From assembly GCF_014203395.1 (NCBI RefSeq), contig NZ_JACHIW010000002.1, positions 434,001 through 498,000 of the forward strand: DNA of 64,000 bases. The letters are read 5' to 3'. This stretch comes from Saccharopolyspora phatthalungensis (GTDB lineage: Bacteria; Actinomycetota; Actinomycetes; Mycobacteriales; Pseudonocardiaceae). Made by a program: the position numbers and the translations under genes. The notes under the pieces are model-generated. The model saw nothing but the letters and a program-made list of their open reading frames with translations, ran no database searches and was not told the DNA's origin. The first letter of the stretch is position 1, and each line of letters starts with the position of its first letter. Shown here piece by piece: positions 51,650-61,946 of the stretch.

Positions 51650-54097
51650 TCACTCACGGCCGCCCCGGCGGGTGCGGCGGGTCGGGGTTGCCGTGGCGGG
51701 GTCCTCCGGCCACGGGTGCTTGGGGTAGCGGCCGCGGAGTTCCGCGCGGACCTGCTGGTACCCGTTGCGCCAGAACGAATTGAGGTCGGCCGTGACGGCC
51801 GCCGGACGGCCGGCCGGTGACAGCAGGTGCAACACGACCGGCACCCGGCCGTCGGCGATGCGCGGCGGGTCGTGCCAGCCGAAGACCTCCTGCAGCTTGA
51901 CCGGCAGAGCGGGGCGGTCGTCCTGGTAGTCCACCTTGATGCGGGAGCCGGAGGGGACCTCGATCCGATCCGGCGCGAGTTCGTCCAAGCGGCCCGCCGC
52001 CGACCACGGGATCAGCCGCCGCAGCGCCACGCCCGCCGGAATCCGCAGATCGGCGCGCCGCCGGGCGTTCGAGAGCTCCGGCTCCAACCATTGATCCACA
52101 ATGGACAGCAAGGTTTCGTCATCGGTGGCGGGCCAGGGATCGCCGAGGGCGGCGTGCAGGAAGCCGAGCCGTTGCCGCAGCCGCCGCGCATCCTCGTTCC
52201 AGGCCAGCAGTTCCAGCCCCTCCGCACGCAGGCCGGCCAAGAGCGCCGCCCGGACCTCGGCGGGATCGGGATCGGGAATCGGCCGTTGGCTCAAGGAGAT
52301 CGCACCGAGCCGCTCGACCCGGACGGCCCGCACGTCGCCGTCGATCCAGCCGATCTCATCGACATTGGTCACCAGGGCGGGCGCCGCGCGCCGAGCAAGT
52401 GCCTCGTCGGCCGGCGCGGCCAGACGGACCGTACCGCAGGCGCTTCCCGGGGCTCGGTCGGCGACCGCCACCGCGAGCCACTCCGATCCGCGCAACCCGG
52501 AGTTCCCGGGCAACTCCACCGCCGTCCCGGAGGCCAGCAGGTACACCGCAGAATCCGCTCCCCGGCGCCGCGCTAGGCGCTCCGGCTGTGCCAACGCGAC
52601 GACCAGCGCCGCATCGCCCGGTGCCAACGTTCCTGAGGGTGCCGACGTTCCAGAGTGCGGTTGCACCGACGCACGCAGCCTGCGGACCTCACGGCGCCAC
52701 CGCTCGCTGCCCGGAACTCCCCGACGCAATCGGGCGAGCGCGGTCTCCACGTCGACTTCGCTGGTCAATGCGTCGTTGTCGAGCAGGGCGACGACTTCGG
52801 CCGCGATTTCCGCGCCCGCCAGCTCGCGGCCGTCGAGCAGCGCGCGGGCCAGCTTCGGGTGCAGGCCGAGCTCGGCCATCCGGCGTCCCCGGTCGGTCAC
52901 CGCGCCGGAGACCTCCAGCGCGCCGAGGCCGCGCAACACCTCCCGTCCCGCGGCCAACGCACCGGCGGGCGGCTCGTCCCACCACGTCAGCGCCGAGCCG
53001 TCCGGCGTTCCCCAGCAGGCGAGTTCCAGCGCCAACCTCGTCAGATCGGCGGTCCGGATCTCCGGTTCCGGGTAGGCGGGCAGGGTGCTGTGCTCGTGCT
53101 CCGGCCAGCACCGGTACACCACGCCCGGGCCCTGCCGTCCGGCACGGCCCGCCCGCTGTTCGGCCACCGCCGCCGACACCCGGACCGTCGCCAGCCCGGA
53201 CAGGCCGCGCCGGTTGTCCACACGCGACACCCGGGACAGGCCCGAGTCGACGACGGCGCGCACTCCTGGCACGGTCAGGCTCGATTCCGCGACCGCCGTC
53301 GCCAGCACCACCCGACGCCGCTCCCCCACGCGCAGCGCCGAGTCCTGCTGGGCATGGGGAAGCCTCCCGTGCAGCGGCAGAACGTCCACATCGGATTCAT
53401 CGAGCAAACCCGCGACGCGTCGGATCTCCGCCGCACCGGGCAGGAACGCCAGCACATCGCCGTCCTGCTCGGCAAGCGCAGTCCGCACCGCCCGCGCCAC
53501 GCATGACTCGATCCGCTCGCCCCGCCTCGGCGATAGGTATGTGGTCCGAACCTGATGGGTCCGGGCGTGCGCCTCCAGGACCGGCGCGTCGCCGAGCAGT
53601 TCCGCGGCACGACCGGCCGCCACCGTGGCCGAGGTCGCCAGCACCCGCAGGTCCGGCCGCAGCCCCTCGCGCGCGTCCAGCAGCAGCGCCAACAGGAGAT
53701 CCGCGTCGAGATGCCGTTCGTGGCATTCGTCGAGTATCACCACGTCGACCCCGGAGAGCTCCGGATCCGATTGCAGCCGCCGCACCAGCAGGCCGGAGGT
53801 CACCACCTCGACGATGGTGTCCGCACCCCGGCGGCGCTCGCCCCGCACCGAATATCCCACGCGCTGCCCGACGTTCTCGCCGAGCAGGCTCGCCATGCGT
53901 TCGGCCGCGGCTCGGGTCGCCAACCTGCGCGGCTCCGCTACCACGACGCGCAGCCCTTGCTCGGCCAATGCCAGCGGGACCAATGTCGTCTTGCCGGTAC
54001 CCGGCGGGGCAACCAACACCGCCGTGCAGTGCTTCGTCAAGGCATCGGTGACGTCGCCCAGCACGGCACGGACGGGAAGATCGGGGAAGTCGAGCAT
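51650..54097 (-). CDS. hrpB: ATP-dependent helicase HrpB
   Basis: An 815-residue DExH-box helicase. Visible motifs are PPGTGKTTLVPLALAEQG (Walker A), VVILDECHERHLDAD (DECH motif II), LRVLATSATVA (motif III) and AEQRAGRAGRQGPGVVYRCW (motif VI). The HrpB-specific C-terminal domain includes FGWHDPPRIADGRVPVVLHL with LLSPAGRPAAVTADL. ATG 54097 is chosen, since upstream in-frame sequence lacks coding bias. It is an RNA helicase-like protein of unknown precise substrate; loss is usually tolerated. Confidence 0.95.
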   Translation of the reverse strand: MLDFPDLPVRAVLGDVTDALTKHCTAVLVAPPGTGKTTLVPLALAEQGLRVVVAEPRRLATRAAAERMASLLGENVGQRVGYSVRGERRRGADTIVEVVTSGLLVRRLQSDPELSGVDVVILDECHERHLDADLLLALLLDAREGLRPDLRVLATSATVAAGRAAELLGDAPVLEAHARTHQVRTTYLSPRRGERIESCVARAVRTALAEQDGDVLAFLPGAAEIRRVAGLLDESDVDVLPLHGRLPHAQQDSALRVGERRRVVLATAVAESSLTVPGVRAVVDSGLSRVSRVDNRRGLSGLATVRVSAAVAEQRAGRAGRQGPGVVYRCWPEHEHSTLPAYPEPEIRTADLTRLALELACWGTPDGSALTWWDEPPAGALAAGREVLRGLGALEVSGAVTDRGRRMAELGLHPKLARALLDGRELAGAEIAAEVVALLDNDALTSEVDVETALARLRRGVPGSERWRREVRRLRASVQPHSGTSAPSGTLAPGDAALVVALAQPERLARRRGADSAVYLLASGTAVELPGNSGLRGSEWLAVAVADRAPGSACGTVRLAAPADEALARRAAPALVTNVDEIGWIDGDVRAVRVERLGAISLSQRPIPDPDPAEVRAALLAGLRAEGLELLAWNEDARRLRQRLGFLHAALGDPWPATDDETLLSIVDQWLEPELSNARRRADLRIPAGVALRRLIPWSAAGRLDELAPDRIEVPSGSRIKVDYQDDRPALPVKLQEVFGWHDPPRIADGRVPVVLHLLSPAGRPAAVTADLNSFWRNGYQQVRAELRGRYPKHPWPEDPATATPTRRTRRGGRE

Positions 54098-54367
54098 AAC
54101 CTCCCCATCCTGCCATCCCAGACGCCCCGGCCCGACCAGCGGCGGCTCGCGGCAGGTCAGCCAGCCTGCGTCGCCGGCGCCAGATGAGGAACCACGGGTG
54201 GCCTCATACCGCCGCTGATCGTCCACTGAGGACTGCTGACGATGGTTGCCGCCACAAGGACGCTTGCCGACCCATCGCGGCGCGCACCTGTCATGCCCCA
54301 GCCACCGCATCAACTTCCGCAGGACGAGACCGCTTTCGCACCCGTTGCGGGTCGTGCCGCGAAGTGC

Positions 54368-55348
54368 TCACGGGCGTGGCCGGACCGAATCGGTTTCGAG
54401 GCGCTCCGCGATGAGGTCGAGCAGCGAATCGACTTCCGCCTGGTCATAGCCGGTGCCGGCGTCGGGCTGCTCGCTGAAGGTGACGGTGTGCACCTCCTCC
54501 GAGGTCACATTGTCGGCTCCGCGCAGGGTCGCCACGACGCGGTCCAGGAAGTCATCGACCTCGTCCTCGTGGTAGCCGCGCTCACCCTCGGCCGAACCGC
54601 GCAGCACTACGCTGCCGACCGCCTCCGAGGTGAGCCGCGGAGCTCCCGGGTGCAACGCCCGGGGGAAGGCGCGGCCGATCGGCAGGCGCTGCGCCGGGAC
54701 CAACCGCCCCTGCGGGGCCATCTGCTTGATGATCGTGGAGACCATGACGAGGAAGGCGAAAACGCTGGCCTCCTGGTAGCCCGGCTGGCCCGGTCCGGGC
54801 GGATTGAACCGGGCGTTCAACACATCCTGCGCGGTGAGCTCGTCCGCACCGCGCAGCGTGGCCTCAACGCGGTCCATGAACGCATCGACCTCGGCCTTGT
54901 CCAGCGCCGGCTGCTGCGCGGTGGCGCTCGCCAGCACCTCGCGTCCCGCCGGGACCGGCTCGCCGGTCCGCTCCACCGGCTCGGGCCGCGGTACCGACGC
55001 GACCGGGTCGGGACGCCGGGCCACCGCCTTCTCGCGCGCTGTCTTCTCGGGCGCTGTCTCGCCGCTTCCCGACCGGACGCGTTGATCGGCCTCCCGCACC
55101 TCCCTCTTCATCAGGGTCAGCGCCACCTGGTCCAGGAACTCGGCGACCTGCGTTTTCTTGTAAGCCCGCCCGGGCTTACCCGGGCTGAACCGGGCCCTCA
55201 GCACGTCGCGCGCGGTCACCAGCGGTTTCCCGCGCAGTGTTGCCTCGACACGGGTCAGCAACTCGTCGACCTCGGCCTCGTCGTAGCCGCGGCTTCGTCG
55301 CCACGTCCTGGTGAAAGAAACGTTGTGCACATCGTCGGGGGTGAGCAT
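54368..55348 (-). CDS. DivIVA-repeat protein
   Basis: A 326-residue protein built from about six short DivIVA-type repeats (for example RGYDEAEVDELLTRVEATLR, LDKAEVDAFMDRVEATLRGA, RGYHEDEVDDFLDRVVATLR and TGYDQAEVDSLLDLIAERLE), each followed by a VTxxDVxxxxF segment. A Pro/Arg-rich linker (about 85-130) separates the repeats. The repeats resemble the N-terminal DivIVA motif that binds curved membrane at poles and septa, but there is no long coiled coil. A role in cell-pole or septum organisation is plausible. It starts at ATG 55348. Confidence 0.85.
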   Translation of the reverse strand: MLTPDDVHNVSFTRTWRRSRGYDEAEVDELLTRVEATLRGKPLVTARDVLRARFSPGKPGRAYKKTQVAEFLDQVALTLMKREVREADQRVRSGSGETAPEKTAREKAVARRPDPVASVPRPEPVERTGEPVPAGREVLASATAQQPALDKAEVDAFMDRVEATLRGADELTAQDVLNARFNPPGPGQPGYQEASVFAFLVMVSTIIKQMAPQGRLVPAQRLPIGRAFPRALHPGAPRLTSEAVGSVVLRGSAEGERGYHEDEVDDFLDRVVATLRGADNVTSEEVHTVTFSEQPDAGTGYDQAEVDSLLDLIAERLETDSVRPRP

Positions 55349-55692
55349 CCTCGCGCCTCCAGGGCATGCGCCGCCTACTTATGGACGCATGCCCGGCGTC
55401 CTCCACCGAGCCCCCGACCCGCCCGTTCTGCGCGACACAGCTTGCCCAAGCTCAAGCGCGAGATCAAGACCTCTGGTCTGCTCCGAGCGGTGACATTCGT
55501 CGGCACGCCGACCGCAGCGTGTTCGCCCGGGTGCGGACCGTGGGGACGCCGGAGGGAGGCCAACACCCGCCGCAACGCCGATCGGCGCACCGGCCACTTA
55601 GGACTGTTCGCCGAGGGCGACTGCTGGCCCACCCGGAGCCAACGCGCCAAGATGGAAGGTGCCACCGTAGGTGCGAGGCATCGGAGGACTCC
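55349..55692. promoter_or_regulatory. Divergent promoter region with 9-bp inverted repeat
   Basis: The 344-bp gap between the DivIVA-repeat gene and the DUF427 gene contains GGGCATGCG (55362-55370) and CGCATGCCC (55386-55394), a perfect 9-bp inverted repeat with a 15-base spacer, starting 14 bp upstream of the DivIVA-repeat start. It could be an operator over that gene's promoter or leader. Nothing else is recognised in the gap. Confidence 0.4.
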
Positions 55693-56442
55693 ATGACAAG
55701 CTCAGCTGAGCGCGCGGCGGTGGAGCAGTCGCACAAGCGGGTGCGGGCCTACCTCGGCGGGCAACTGGTCGCGGACACCCGGCGGCCATTGCTCGTGTGG
55801 GAACACCCCTACTACCCCACCTACTACCTGCCGGTCGGCGACGTGCGCGCCAAGCTGCGCCCGACGGGCGAGAGTCGGCACGCCGACCGCCTCGGCGAGG
55901 GCGATGTCTATGACGTGCTCGTCGACGGAGCCACCGCCGAACGCGCCGCGGTCCGGTTCCCGGATTCCGCCACCACCGCCGTGCACGACTACGTGCGGTT
56001 CGAATGGGGCGCGATGGACGAGTGGTTTGAGGAAGACGAACCCGTCTACGTCCACCCGCGCGACCCGTACAAGCGGGTCGACATCCTGGCGAGCTCACGG
56101 CACGTGACCGTGCGTATCGGCGGCGTCGTGGTGGCGGACTCGCATCGCCCGCACATCCTCTTCGAAACCGGCCTGCCGCCGCGTTACTACCTGCCGCTGG
56201 CCGACGTGCGGATGGACCTGCTGCGGCCGTCGGACCGGCGGACTCAATGCCCCTACAAGGGCACCGCGACGTACTGGAACGTGCTCATCGAGGGCACCGA
56301 GCACGCCGGTTTGGTGTGGACCTACCGCACCCCGCTCCCGGAAAGCCAGAAGATCGCCGGGCTCGCCTGCTTCTACGACGAACACGTCGAAATGACCATC
56401 GACGGCCAACCGCAGGAACAACCGCGCACCCCGTTCTCCTGA
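55693..56442 (+). CDS. DUF427 protein with two DUF427 domains
   Basis: A 249-residue protein with two tandem DUF427 domains. The first spans about 15-110 (VADTRRPLLVWEHPYYPTYY) and the second about 140-240 (VADSHRPHILFETGLPPRYY). Both keep the conserved YYxPxxDVR region and the late Tyr/Asn pattern. These small beta-barrel proteins are common in actinobacteria and fungi; no enzymatic role is established. It starts at ATG 55693. Confidence 0.88.
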   Translation: MTSSAERAAVEQSHKRVRAYLGGQLVADTRRPLLVWEHPYYPTYYLPVGDVRAKLRPTGESRHADRLGEGDVYDVLVDGATAERAAVRFPDSATTAVHDYVRFEWGAMDEWFEEDEPVYVHPRDPYKRVDILASSRHVTVRIGGVVVADSHRPHILFETGLPPRYYLPLADVRMDLLRPSDRRTQCPYKGTATYWNVLIEGTEHAGLVWTYRTPLPESQKIAGLACFYDEHVEMTIDGQPQEQPRTPFS

Positions 56443-56536
56443 CGATCGCGACAGGAGATCTCACGCACGTCCGGGTTCGGGGCTCGCGCGTCGTCGTTGC
56501 GGCGGGGCATCCGCAAACGAGTCCGTCAGCAGGTCC

Positions 56537-57145
56537 TCAGCGGCTGACATTGATCGCGCGAGGAGCCAGGCCGTGGTGGAGTTCGTCCAGGAGGAGGTCG
56601 AGGGCGGCGTCGACGCTCCCGTCCGGGAGCATGCCGCCTACGGCCAGGCTGGCGAAACCGTGCAGTCCGGCGAACATGGCGAGCCCGATCCCCTCGGGGT
56701 CCCCGGCGTGCACATCGCCGCCGCGCTGTCCGTCGGCGATGACCGCGAACATCGAGGCCCCCAGCTGATGGCCGCCGGCGACGAGTTCCTCGGAGGCGTC
56801 GGGAGCGTGCTTGCGCACGAACATCAGCTCCAGCAGTTCGGCGTCGTGCACGGCGAAATGGACGTAGGCCCGGGCCATCGCCGCCAGCCTGCGGCGGAAC
56901 GGGCCCTCGGTCGCCGCCGCCGCTTCGAGTTCGGCGGACAGCCGCTCGAATCCGCGGAGTGCGAGCGCGTTCAGCAATGCCCGCTTGTCCTTGAAATGCC
57001 GTCGCGGTGCCGCATGGCTGACGCCGATGTCCCTCGCGAGTTCCCGCAAGGACAACGCGTCGACGCCGCGCGTGCGCAGCGCGGTGGTCGCCGAGTCCAG
57101 CAGCGCGGCGCGAAGGTCCCCGTGGTGATAACGGCCTCCAGCCAT
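56537..57145 (-). CDS. TetR-family transcriptional regulator
   Basis: A 202-residue TetR regulator. The N-terminal helix-turn-helix includes LSLRELARDIGVSHAAPRRH then FKDKRALLNALA, followed by a helical ligand-binding domain with GLHGFASLAVGGMLPDG near the end (WHG-like C-terminal domain). ATG 57145 is preferred over an in-frame start three codons upstream. It is divergent from an SDR gene, and a 17-bp palindrome lies between them, so it very likely represses that gene and itself. Confidence 0.92.
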   Translation of the reverse strand: MAGGRYHHGDLRAALLDSATTALRTRGVDALSLRELARDIGVSHAAPRRHFKDKRALLNALALRGFERLSAELEAAAATEGPFRRRLAAMARAYVHFAVHDAELLELMFVRKHAPDASEELVAGGHQLGASMFAVIADGQRGGDVHAGDPEGIGLAMFAGLHGFASLAVGGMLPDGSVDAALDLLLDELHHGLAPRAINVSR

Positions 57146-57201
57146 GACCAGCACCCTACCCCGAATGTTGACACCGGCAGCATTGTGACCGTTGCCAACT
57201 T

Positions 57202-57218
57202 TGTTGTCAGTGACTACA
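57202..57218. promoter_or_regulatory. 17-bp palindromic TetR operator
   Basis: TGTTGTCAGTGACTACA matches the pattern TGT-N-GTCA-N-TGAC-N-ACA, a near-perfect palindrome, midway between the divergent tetR and SDR starts and only 10 bp ahead of the SDR ATG. TGTGACCGTTGCCAA nearby is less symmetrical. It is a strong candidate site for the adjacent TetR protein. Confidence 0.65.
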
Positions 57219-57228
57219 TTTGACCGGC

Positions 57229-58119
57229 ATGACCGCTTGGAAGATCGACCAGATACCCGACCTGACCGGCCGCACCGCGATCATCACCGGCGCCAACAGC
57301 GGCCTGGGCCTCCACACCGCCCAAGCACTCGGCACGGCCGGTGCGCACGTGGTGCTCGCCGTCCGCGACGTCGACAAGGGCAAGGCTGCCGCGGCCACGG
57401 TCCCCGGCAGGCCCGAGGTCCGGCGCCTGGACCTCTCCGACCTCACCTCGGTGCGGGAGTTCGCCGCATCCTGGGACGGCAAGCTGGACCTGCTGGTCAA
57501 CAACGCCGGGGTGATGTTCGCGCCGGAGGGACGCACCAAGGACGGCTTCGAGACGCACTTCGGCACCAACCACCTGGGCCACTTCGCACTCACGAACCTG
57601 TTGCTGCCGCACGTCACCGACCGCGTGGTCACCGTCGCCTCCAGCACGCACCGGTTCGTGCGAGGCATCAACTTCGACAACCCGAACTTAACCGGCGATT
57701 ACCGCGCCCAACGCGCGTACGGCCAGTCCAAGCTGGCCAACCTGCTCTTCGTGCTGGAGTTGCAGCGGCGGCTCAGCGAGACCGGGTCTTCGGTCCGGGC
57801 GCTGGCCGCGCACCCCGGCTGGGCCGCCACGAACCTGCAAACCCGCAGTCCGAACCCGGCGGTGCGCCGGCTCATGGAGGTCGGCAATGGGCTGTTCGCG
57901 CAGGACGCAAAGGCCGGAGCTCTGCCCACGCTCTACGCCGCGACCCAGGACCTGCCCGGCGCGAGCTACCTGGGCCCGGATGGACCATTCGAGTTACGCG
58001 GCGGGCCGACGCTGGTCAGCCGGACCACGGCGGCAAGCGACCCGACAGCGGCGAAGAAACTCTGGACCCTCTCCGAAGAACTCACCGGCACGACTTTCCC
58101 CCTCGCCAAGACGGGTTGA
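57229..58119 (+). CDS. Short-chain dehydrogenase/reductase (SDR)
   Basis: A 296-residue classical SDR of the retinol-dehydrogenase/WWOX-like oxidoreductase group. The cofactor motif is TGANSGLGLHTA (TGxxxGxG), the NNAG motif is LVNNAGVMF, and the catalytic pair is in RAYGQSKLANLLFV (YxxxK), with the Ser in VVTVASSTHRFV. ATG 57229 is preferred; TTG 57220 is possible. It is divergent from and probably repressed by the TetR regulator. The substrate is not known; detoxification of an aldehyde or ketone is typical of such pairs. Confidence 0.92.
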   Translation: MTAWKIDQIPDLTGRTAIITGANSGLGLHTAQALGTAGAHVVLAVRDVDKGKAAAATVPGRPEVRRLDLSDLTSVREFAASWDGKLDLLVNNAGVMFAPEGRTKDGFETHFGTNHLGHFALTNLLLPHVTDRVVTVASSTHRFVRGINFDNPNLTGDYRAQRAYGQSKLANLLFVLELQRRLSETGSSVRALAAHPGWAATNLQTRSPNPAVRRLMEVGNGLFAQDAKAGALPTLYAATQDLPGASYLGPDGPFELRGGPTLVSRTTAASDPTAAKKLWTLSEELTGTTFPLAKTG

Positions 58120-58306
58120 AAAGCCGGCGTAGCGAACCGCGATTCAGCAGCATCCGGCTATGACGTACGCGCGGGCGGCCGTGGCGGCCGACCTCGGGCC
58201 TTACGCTGTGTAGGCCGCTGTGTAGGTCACAGAGCGCTCCGCCGCGGCGCACCCGGCAAGCACTGCACGGCAGCGTGTGAATGTCGATCAAGACAGGAGC
58301 CGCAAC

Positions 58307-59125
58307 TTGAGCGAGCCAACGTACTACGCCCCCAAGGGCGGCTTGCCGTCGCAGACCACGTTGCTGACCGACCGGGCCGTCGTGACGGAGGCGTACACCG
58401 TCATTCCTCGTGGCGTGCTTCGCGACATCGTCACCAGCAACCTGCCCGGATGGAGCAACACCCGGACCTGGATCCTCGCCAAGCCCATTGCCGGGTTCGC
58501 CACCACGTTCGCGCAGTACATCGTCGAGGTGTCGCCTGGCGGCGGCAGCACCGAGCCCGAGCCCGAACGCGGCGTCGAGTCCGTGCTGTTCCTGCTCGCC
58601 GGCACGCTGAACCTCGTCATCGAGAGCGAGGACCACGTCCTCACCCCGGGCGGGTACGCCTACCTCCCGGCCGGCGGCAGCTGGGCGGTGGCCAACGAGT
58701 CCGACGCCGCGGCGACCTTCCAGTGGGTCCGCAAGGCCTACGAGCCACTGGAGGGCTACACCCCCAAGGCATTCGCCGTGCAGGAGCAGGAGATCGAGCC
58801 GACGCCGATGCCCGACACCAACGGCGCCTGGGCCACCACGCGGTTCGTCGACCCGAACGATCTCGCGCATGACATGCACGTCAATATCGTGACCTTCGAG
58901 CCCGGCGCGGTGATCCCATTCGCCGAGACGCACGTGATGGAGCACGGCATCTACGTCCTGGAGGGCAAGGCGGTGTACCGGCTCAACGACGACTGGGTCG
59001 AGGTCGAGGCCGGTGATTTCATGTGGCTGCGGGCTTTCTGCCCGCAAGCCTGCTATGCGGGCGGCCCGGGCAAGTTCCGCTACCTGCTTTACAAGGACGT
59101 CAACCGCCAGATCAGGCTGACCTGA
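58307..59125 (+). CDS. (S)-ureidoglycine aminohydrolase-like bicupin
   Basis: A 272-residue two-cupin protein resembling (S)-ureidoglycine aminohydrolase of the allantoin pathway, which releases ammonia to form ureidoglycolate. The opening TYYAPKGGLPSQTTLLTDRA is typical, and the C-terminal cupin has FAETHVMEHGIYVLEGKAVY with the metal-binding His/Glu set. The start is probably TTG 58307 behind AGGAG; GTG 58277 is an alternative. No other allantoin genes are in the window, so the role is inferred from similarity alone. Confidence 0.82.
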   Translation: MSEPTYYAPKGGLPSQTTLLTDRAVVTEAYTVIPRGVLRDIVTSNLPGWSNTRTWILAKPIAGFATTFAQYIVEVSPGGGSTEPEPERGVESVLFLLAGTLNLVIESEDHVLTPGGYAYLPAGGSWAVANESDAAATFQWVRKAYEPLEGYTPKAFAVQEQEIEPTPMPDTNGAWATTRFVDPNDLAHDMHVNIVTFEPGAVIPFAETHVMEHGIYVLEGKAVYRLNDDWVEVEAGDFMWLRAFCPQACYAGGPGKFRYLLYKDVNRQIRLT

Positions 59126-59225
59126 GGTCGCCGGGATTCCCGATAGTGAACACAAGGCGACCAGAGGGCGAACAGCAGGTTAAGTCACTTTAAGTGATCT
59201 CGCGGTCGCGTGCAGCATCCCTTGG

Positions 59226-61946
59226 GTGGATTATCCACAGCAGAGCGTGCACACTGCGTATCAGCCGCTGGTGAACATTGGATTGGGCGGGATCTTGGCA
59301 GTTCAACTGTTGCCCCGCTGGTTCGGCGACGGTCCCCGACCGAGTGACTCTGGCGTGCAGCCCGACCCGGTCAAGGAGGACCTGCAGTTGGTCGTGGGCG
59401 CGATCCGCGCGGCGGCCGACTGCCGAATCCGGCTTCCACTGCACCTCTCCGTGCGGGCTCACACGGTCGTCCACGATCCCGGCGCACTCATGGACGTACG
59501 CCGGGCGCTGTGGTCGGCCGGCCGCCAGGAGAGCGAAACCACCCTCGAAATCCGCCCGCCGCTGAGCCGGCTGGACCCGGAGCGACTGCTCGCCCGGATG
59601 GAGGAATTGCGCGGCTGCGGTTTCCGCGTCGCGCTCGTCGGGGTGGGGATGGATTCCGTCTCGCCGTCGCTGGTGACCGATCTGCGGCCGGACCTGGTCA
59701 AGCTCACGCCGAGCGTGTTGCACGGGTTCCCGGACAAGCAAGGGGGGCTTGCCGTCCTCGAATCCATGCGGCAGCTGGCCGACGTCGCCGGCGCGGCGTT
59801 GGTGGTGGACGGTGCGGACCAACGCCGGCAGTTCGCGGCCGTGCGCCGCCTAGGTGCCCGGCTCGTGCAGGGCGCGCTACTTGCCCCAGTGTCGGAGACG
59901 CCGCCGATGACCACCCAGGTCTCGGTGCCGGCGCCGGAGGCGCCCGGGCGGCCCGACCGGGAAGATGCGCGCGCCGCCACCGGACCGCCGGTCGTCGAAT
60001 TCCTGGCTCCCGCCACCATGCTCCCGGCCGACGCCCTGGCCGACGAAGCGCGGAAAACCTTCACCGAACGACCCGAGATCAGTGGAATCGTGCTGGTCGA
60101 CGATGAGCAGCGGCCCCTGGAAGCCCTCGACCGCAACCGGTTCCTGCTGGCCATGAGCGGCCCATACGGACATGCGTTGCACGCCGGCAAACCGGCGTCC
60201 CGGCTGGCCGACAAACCCCGGATCGTCACCACCTCCACCACCGCGGCCGAAACCATGCGGCTGGTCACCACGTCCGATCCGGCCCGCGCCTACGAGGACG
60301 CCGTGGTGGTCGACGAGGTGGGCCGGTGCCTGGGCGTGATCCGGGCGAACGACCTGGTCCGCGGCGTTACCGACGACCACGTCGAAGACGCCGCCGCGCT
60401 CAACCCGCCTACCCGCCTGGCTCCGCTCAAGCGGTTCGCCAAGACCCTGCGCGGCCCGAGCTGGGTGTTGTCCCGGCCGAATACCAAGGGCGTCGAAATC
60501 CCGTGCGGGCACAACGAAAACAGCACCGACCGCGAGATCCGATCGCGGACCGGTGGCCGCCCGGACGCCACCTCGGCGGCCACCGAACCGGACGTCGCCC
60601 TGACCTGGCTGCGCCGGTCCAGCCAGCGCTTCACCGACCTGCTGGCCGTCGCACCGGTCGGCATCGGCCTGTTCGACCAGTCCGAACGGCTGGTCGACGC
60701 CAACGACGCGCTCTGCCGATTGCTCGGGTACCGCCTGGAGCAGCTGCGCGGGTGCACCACCGATGATCTCAGCCATCCGCAGGACCAGGGCCGTTCGCTG
60801 CGCCCCGGCATGGGCGCGCTGGGGCGCAACGGCGCGAAACCGAAGGTGCTGCAACGGTTGCTGATGCGGTCGGACGGTCAGCCGGTGTCCTGCGAGCTGC
60901 ACACCGGCCTGTCCGTGCAGGACGACGGGACGCAGTTCTGGCTGGTGGTCTTTCAGGACATCACCGAACGGCATCGGCAGGCCGAGGCCTTGCACCACCG
61001 GGCCACCCACGACGACCTAACCGGCCTGCCCAACCGGGCCGCCGTCAAGGATCTCCTCGCCTCTTACCTCGCCGGCCCGGTCCGCGACCGCACCGCCGTG
61101 CTGTTCTGCGACATCGACAAGTTCAAGCGCATCAACGACTCGCTCGGTCACGATGCGGGCGACGAGCTGCTGGTGGCCCTCGCCCGGATCCTGGAAAACG
61201 GCGTGCCGCCCGAGTGCACGGTCGTGCGCCTCTCCGGTGACGAATTCGTGATCGTCTGCTCGAACATCGACGCGGTCGGCGGTCTTGACGCGCTGGCCAC
61301 GCGGGTGTCCTCGCTGCTGCACACCACCACCCCGGTGCGGGGTCAGCTCGTGCGTGTTTCGGCCTCGATCGGCGCCGCGGTGGCCGATCGGCCCAACACC
61401 ACGGCGGACGACCTGCTGAGGTTCGCCGACGCCGCCGTGTTCGAGGCCAAACGGCGCGGCCCGGGCAAGGTCTCGCTGGCCAGCCCCACCCTGATCGCCT
61501 CCGCCGACGGGCAGCTGCACATGGAAGGCCAGCTGCGGGACGCCCTGTCACACGACGAACTGGAGCTGCATTACCAGCCGGTGGTCGCGTCCGACGGCTT
61601 GATCACGGGGTTCGAGGCCCTGGTGCGTTGGCCGCACCCGGACCTCGGACTGCTCTCCCCGGCCGCATTCCTCCCCATCGCCGAACAAGGAGACCTGCTG
61701 CGCAAGCTGGATCGCTGGGTGCTGCGCACCGCCCTGCGCGAGGCGGCCCAGTGGCCGGGGTCCTTCGGCTGCCAGGTCCGGATCGGCGTGAACCTGGCCG
61801 GGCTGGTGCCCGGCGACCCCCGGTTCGTCGCGGCCGTTTCCGAGGCGCTCGACGCGACCGGCATCGCCCCGGACCGGGTCGTCCTGGAGCTAGTCCCGTG
61901 TTTCGCACATGGGGGTGGTTGGGGTTGGAAGAGCGTTCCGCTTTGA
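59226..61946 (+). pseudogene. PAS-GGDEF-EAL cyclic-di-GMP protein, 5' part, interrupted by an IS
   Basis: The first 888 codons encode a large signalling protein. An N-terminal degenerate EAL-like domain spans about 1-230 (YQPLVNIGLGGILAVQLL). A CBS/receiver-like linker spans about 260-400. A PAS domain spans about 455-575 (LLAVAPVGIGLFDQSERLVD). The GGDEF domain lies about 590-745, with SGDEF in VVRLSGDEFVIVC. The start of a second EAL domain has FEALVRWPHP near residue 796. At 61895 the frame enters an IS element and ends at 61946. The missing EAL part resumes in frame at 63641. The intact protein would synthesise and degrade cyclic-di-GMP. As it stands the EAL half is lost. Confidence 0.85.

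Noticed and set aside
52399..54051. A 550-codon plus-strand open frame, extremely Pro/Arg-rich
   Set aside because: It is antisense to hrpB; the amino-acid composition is that of a shadow frame.
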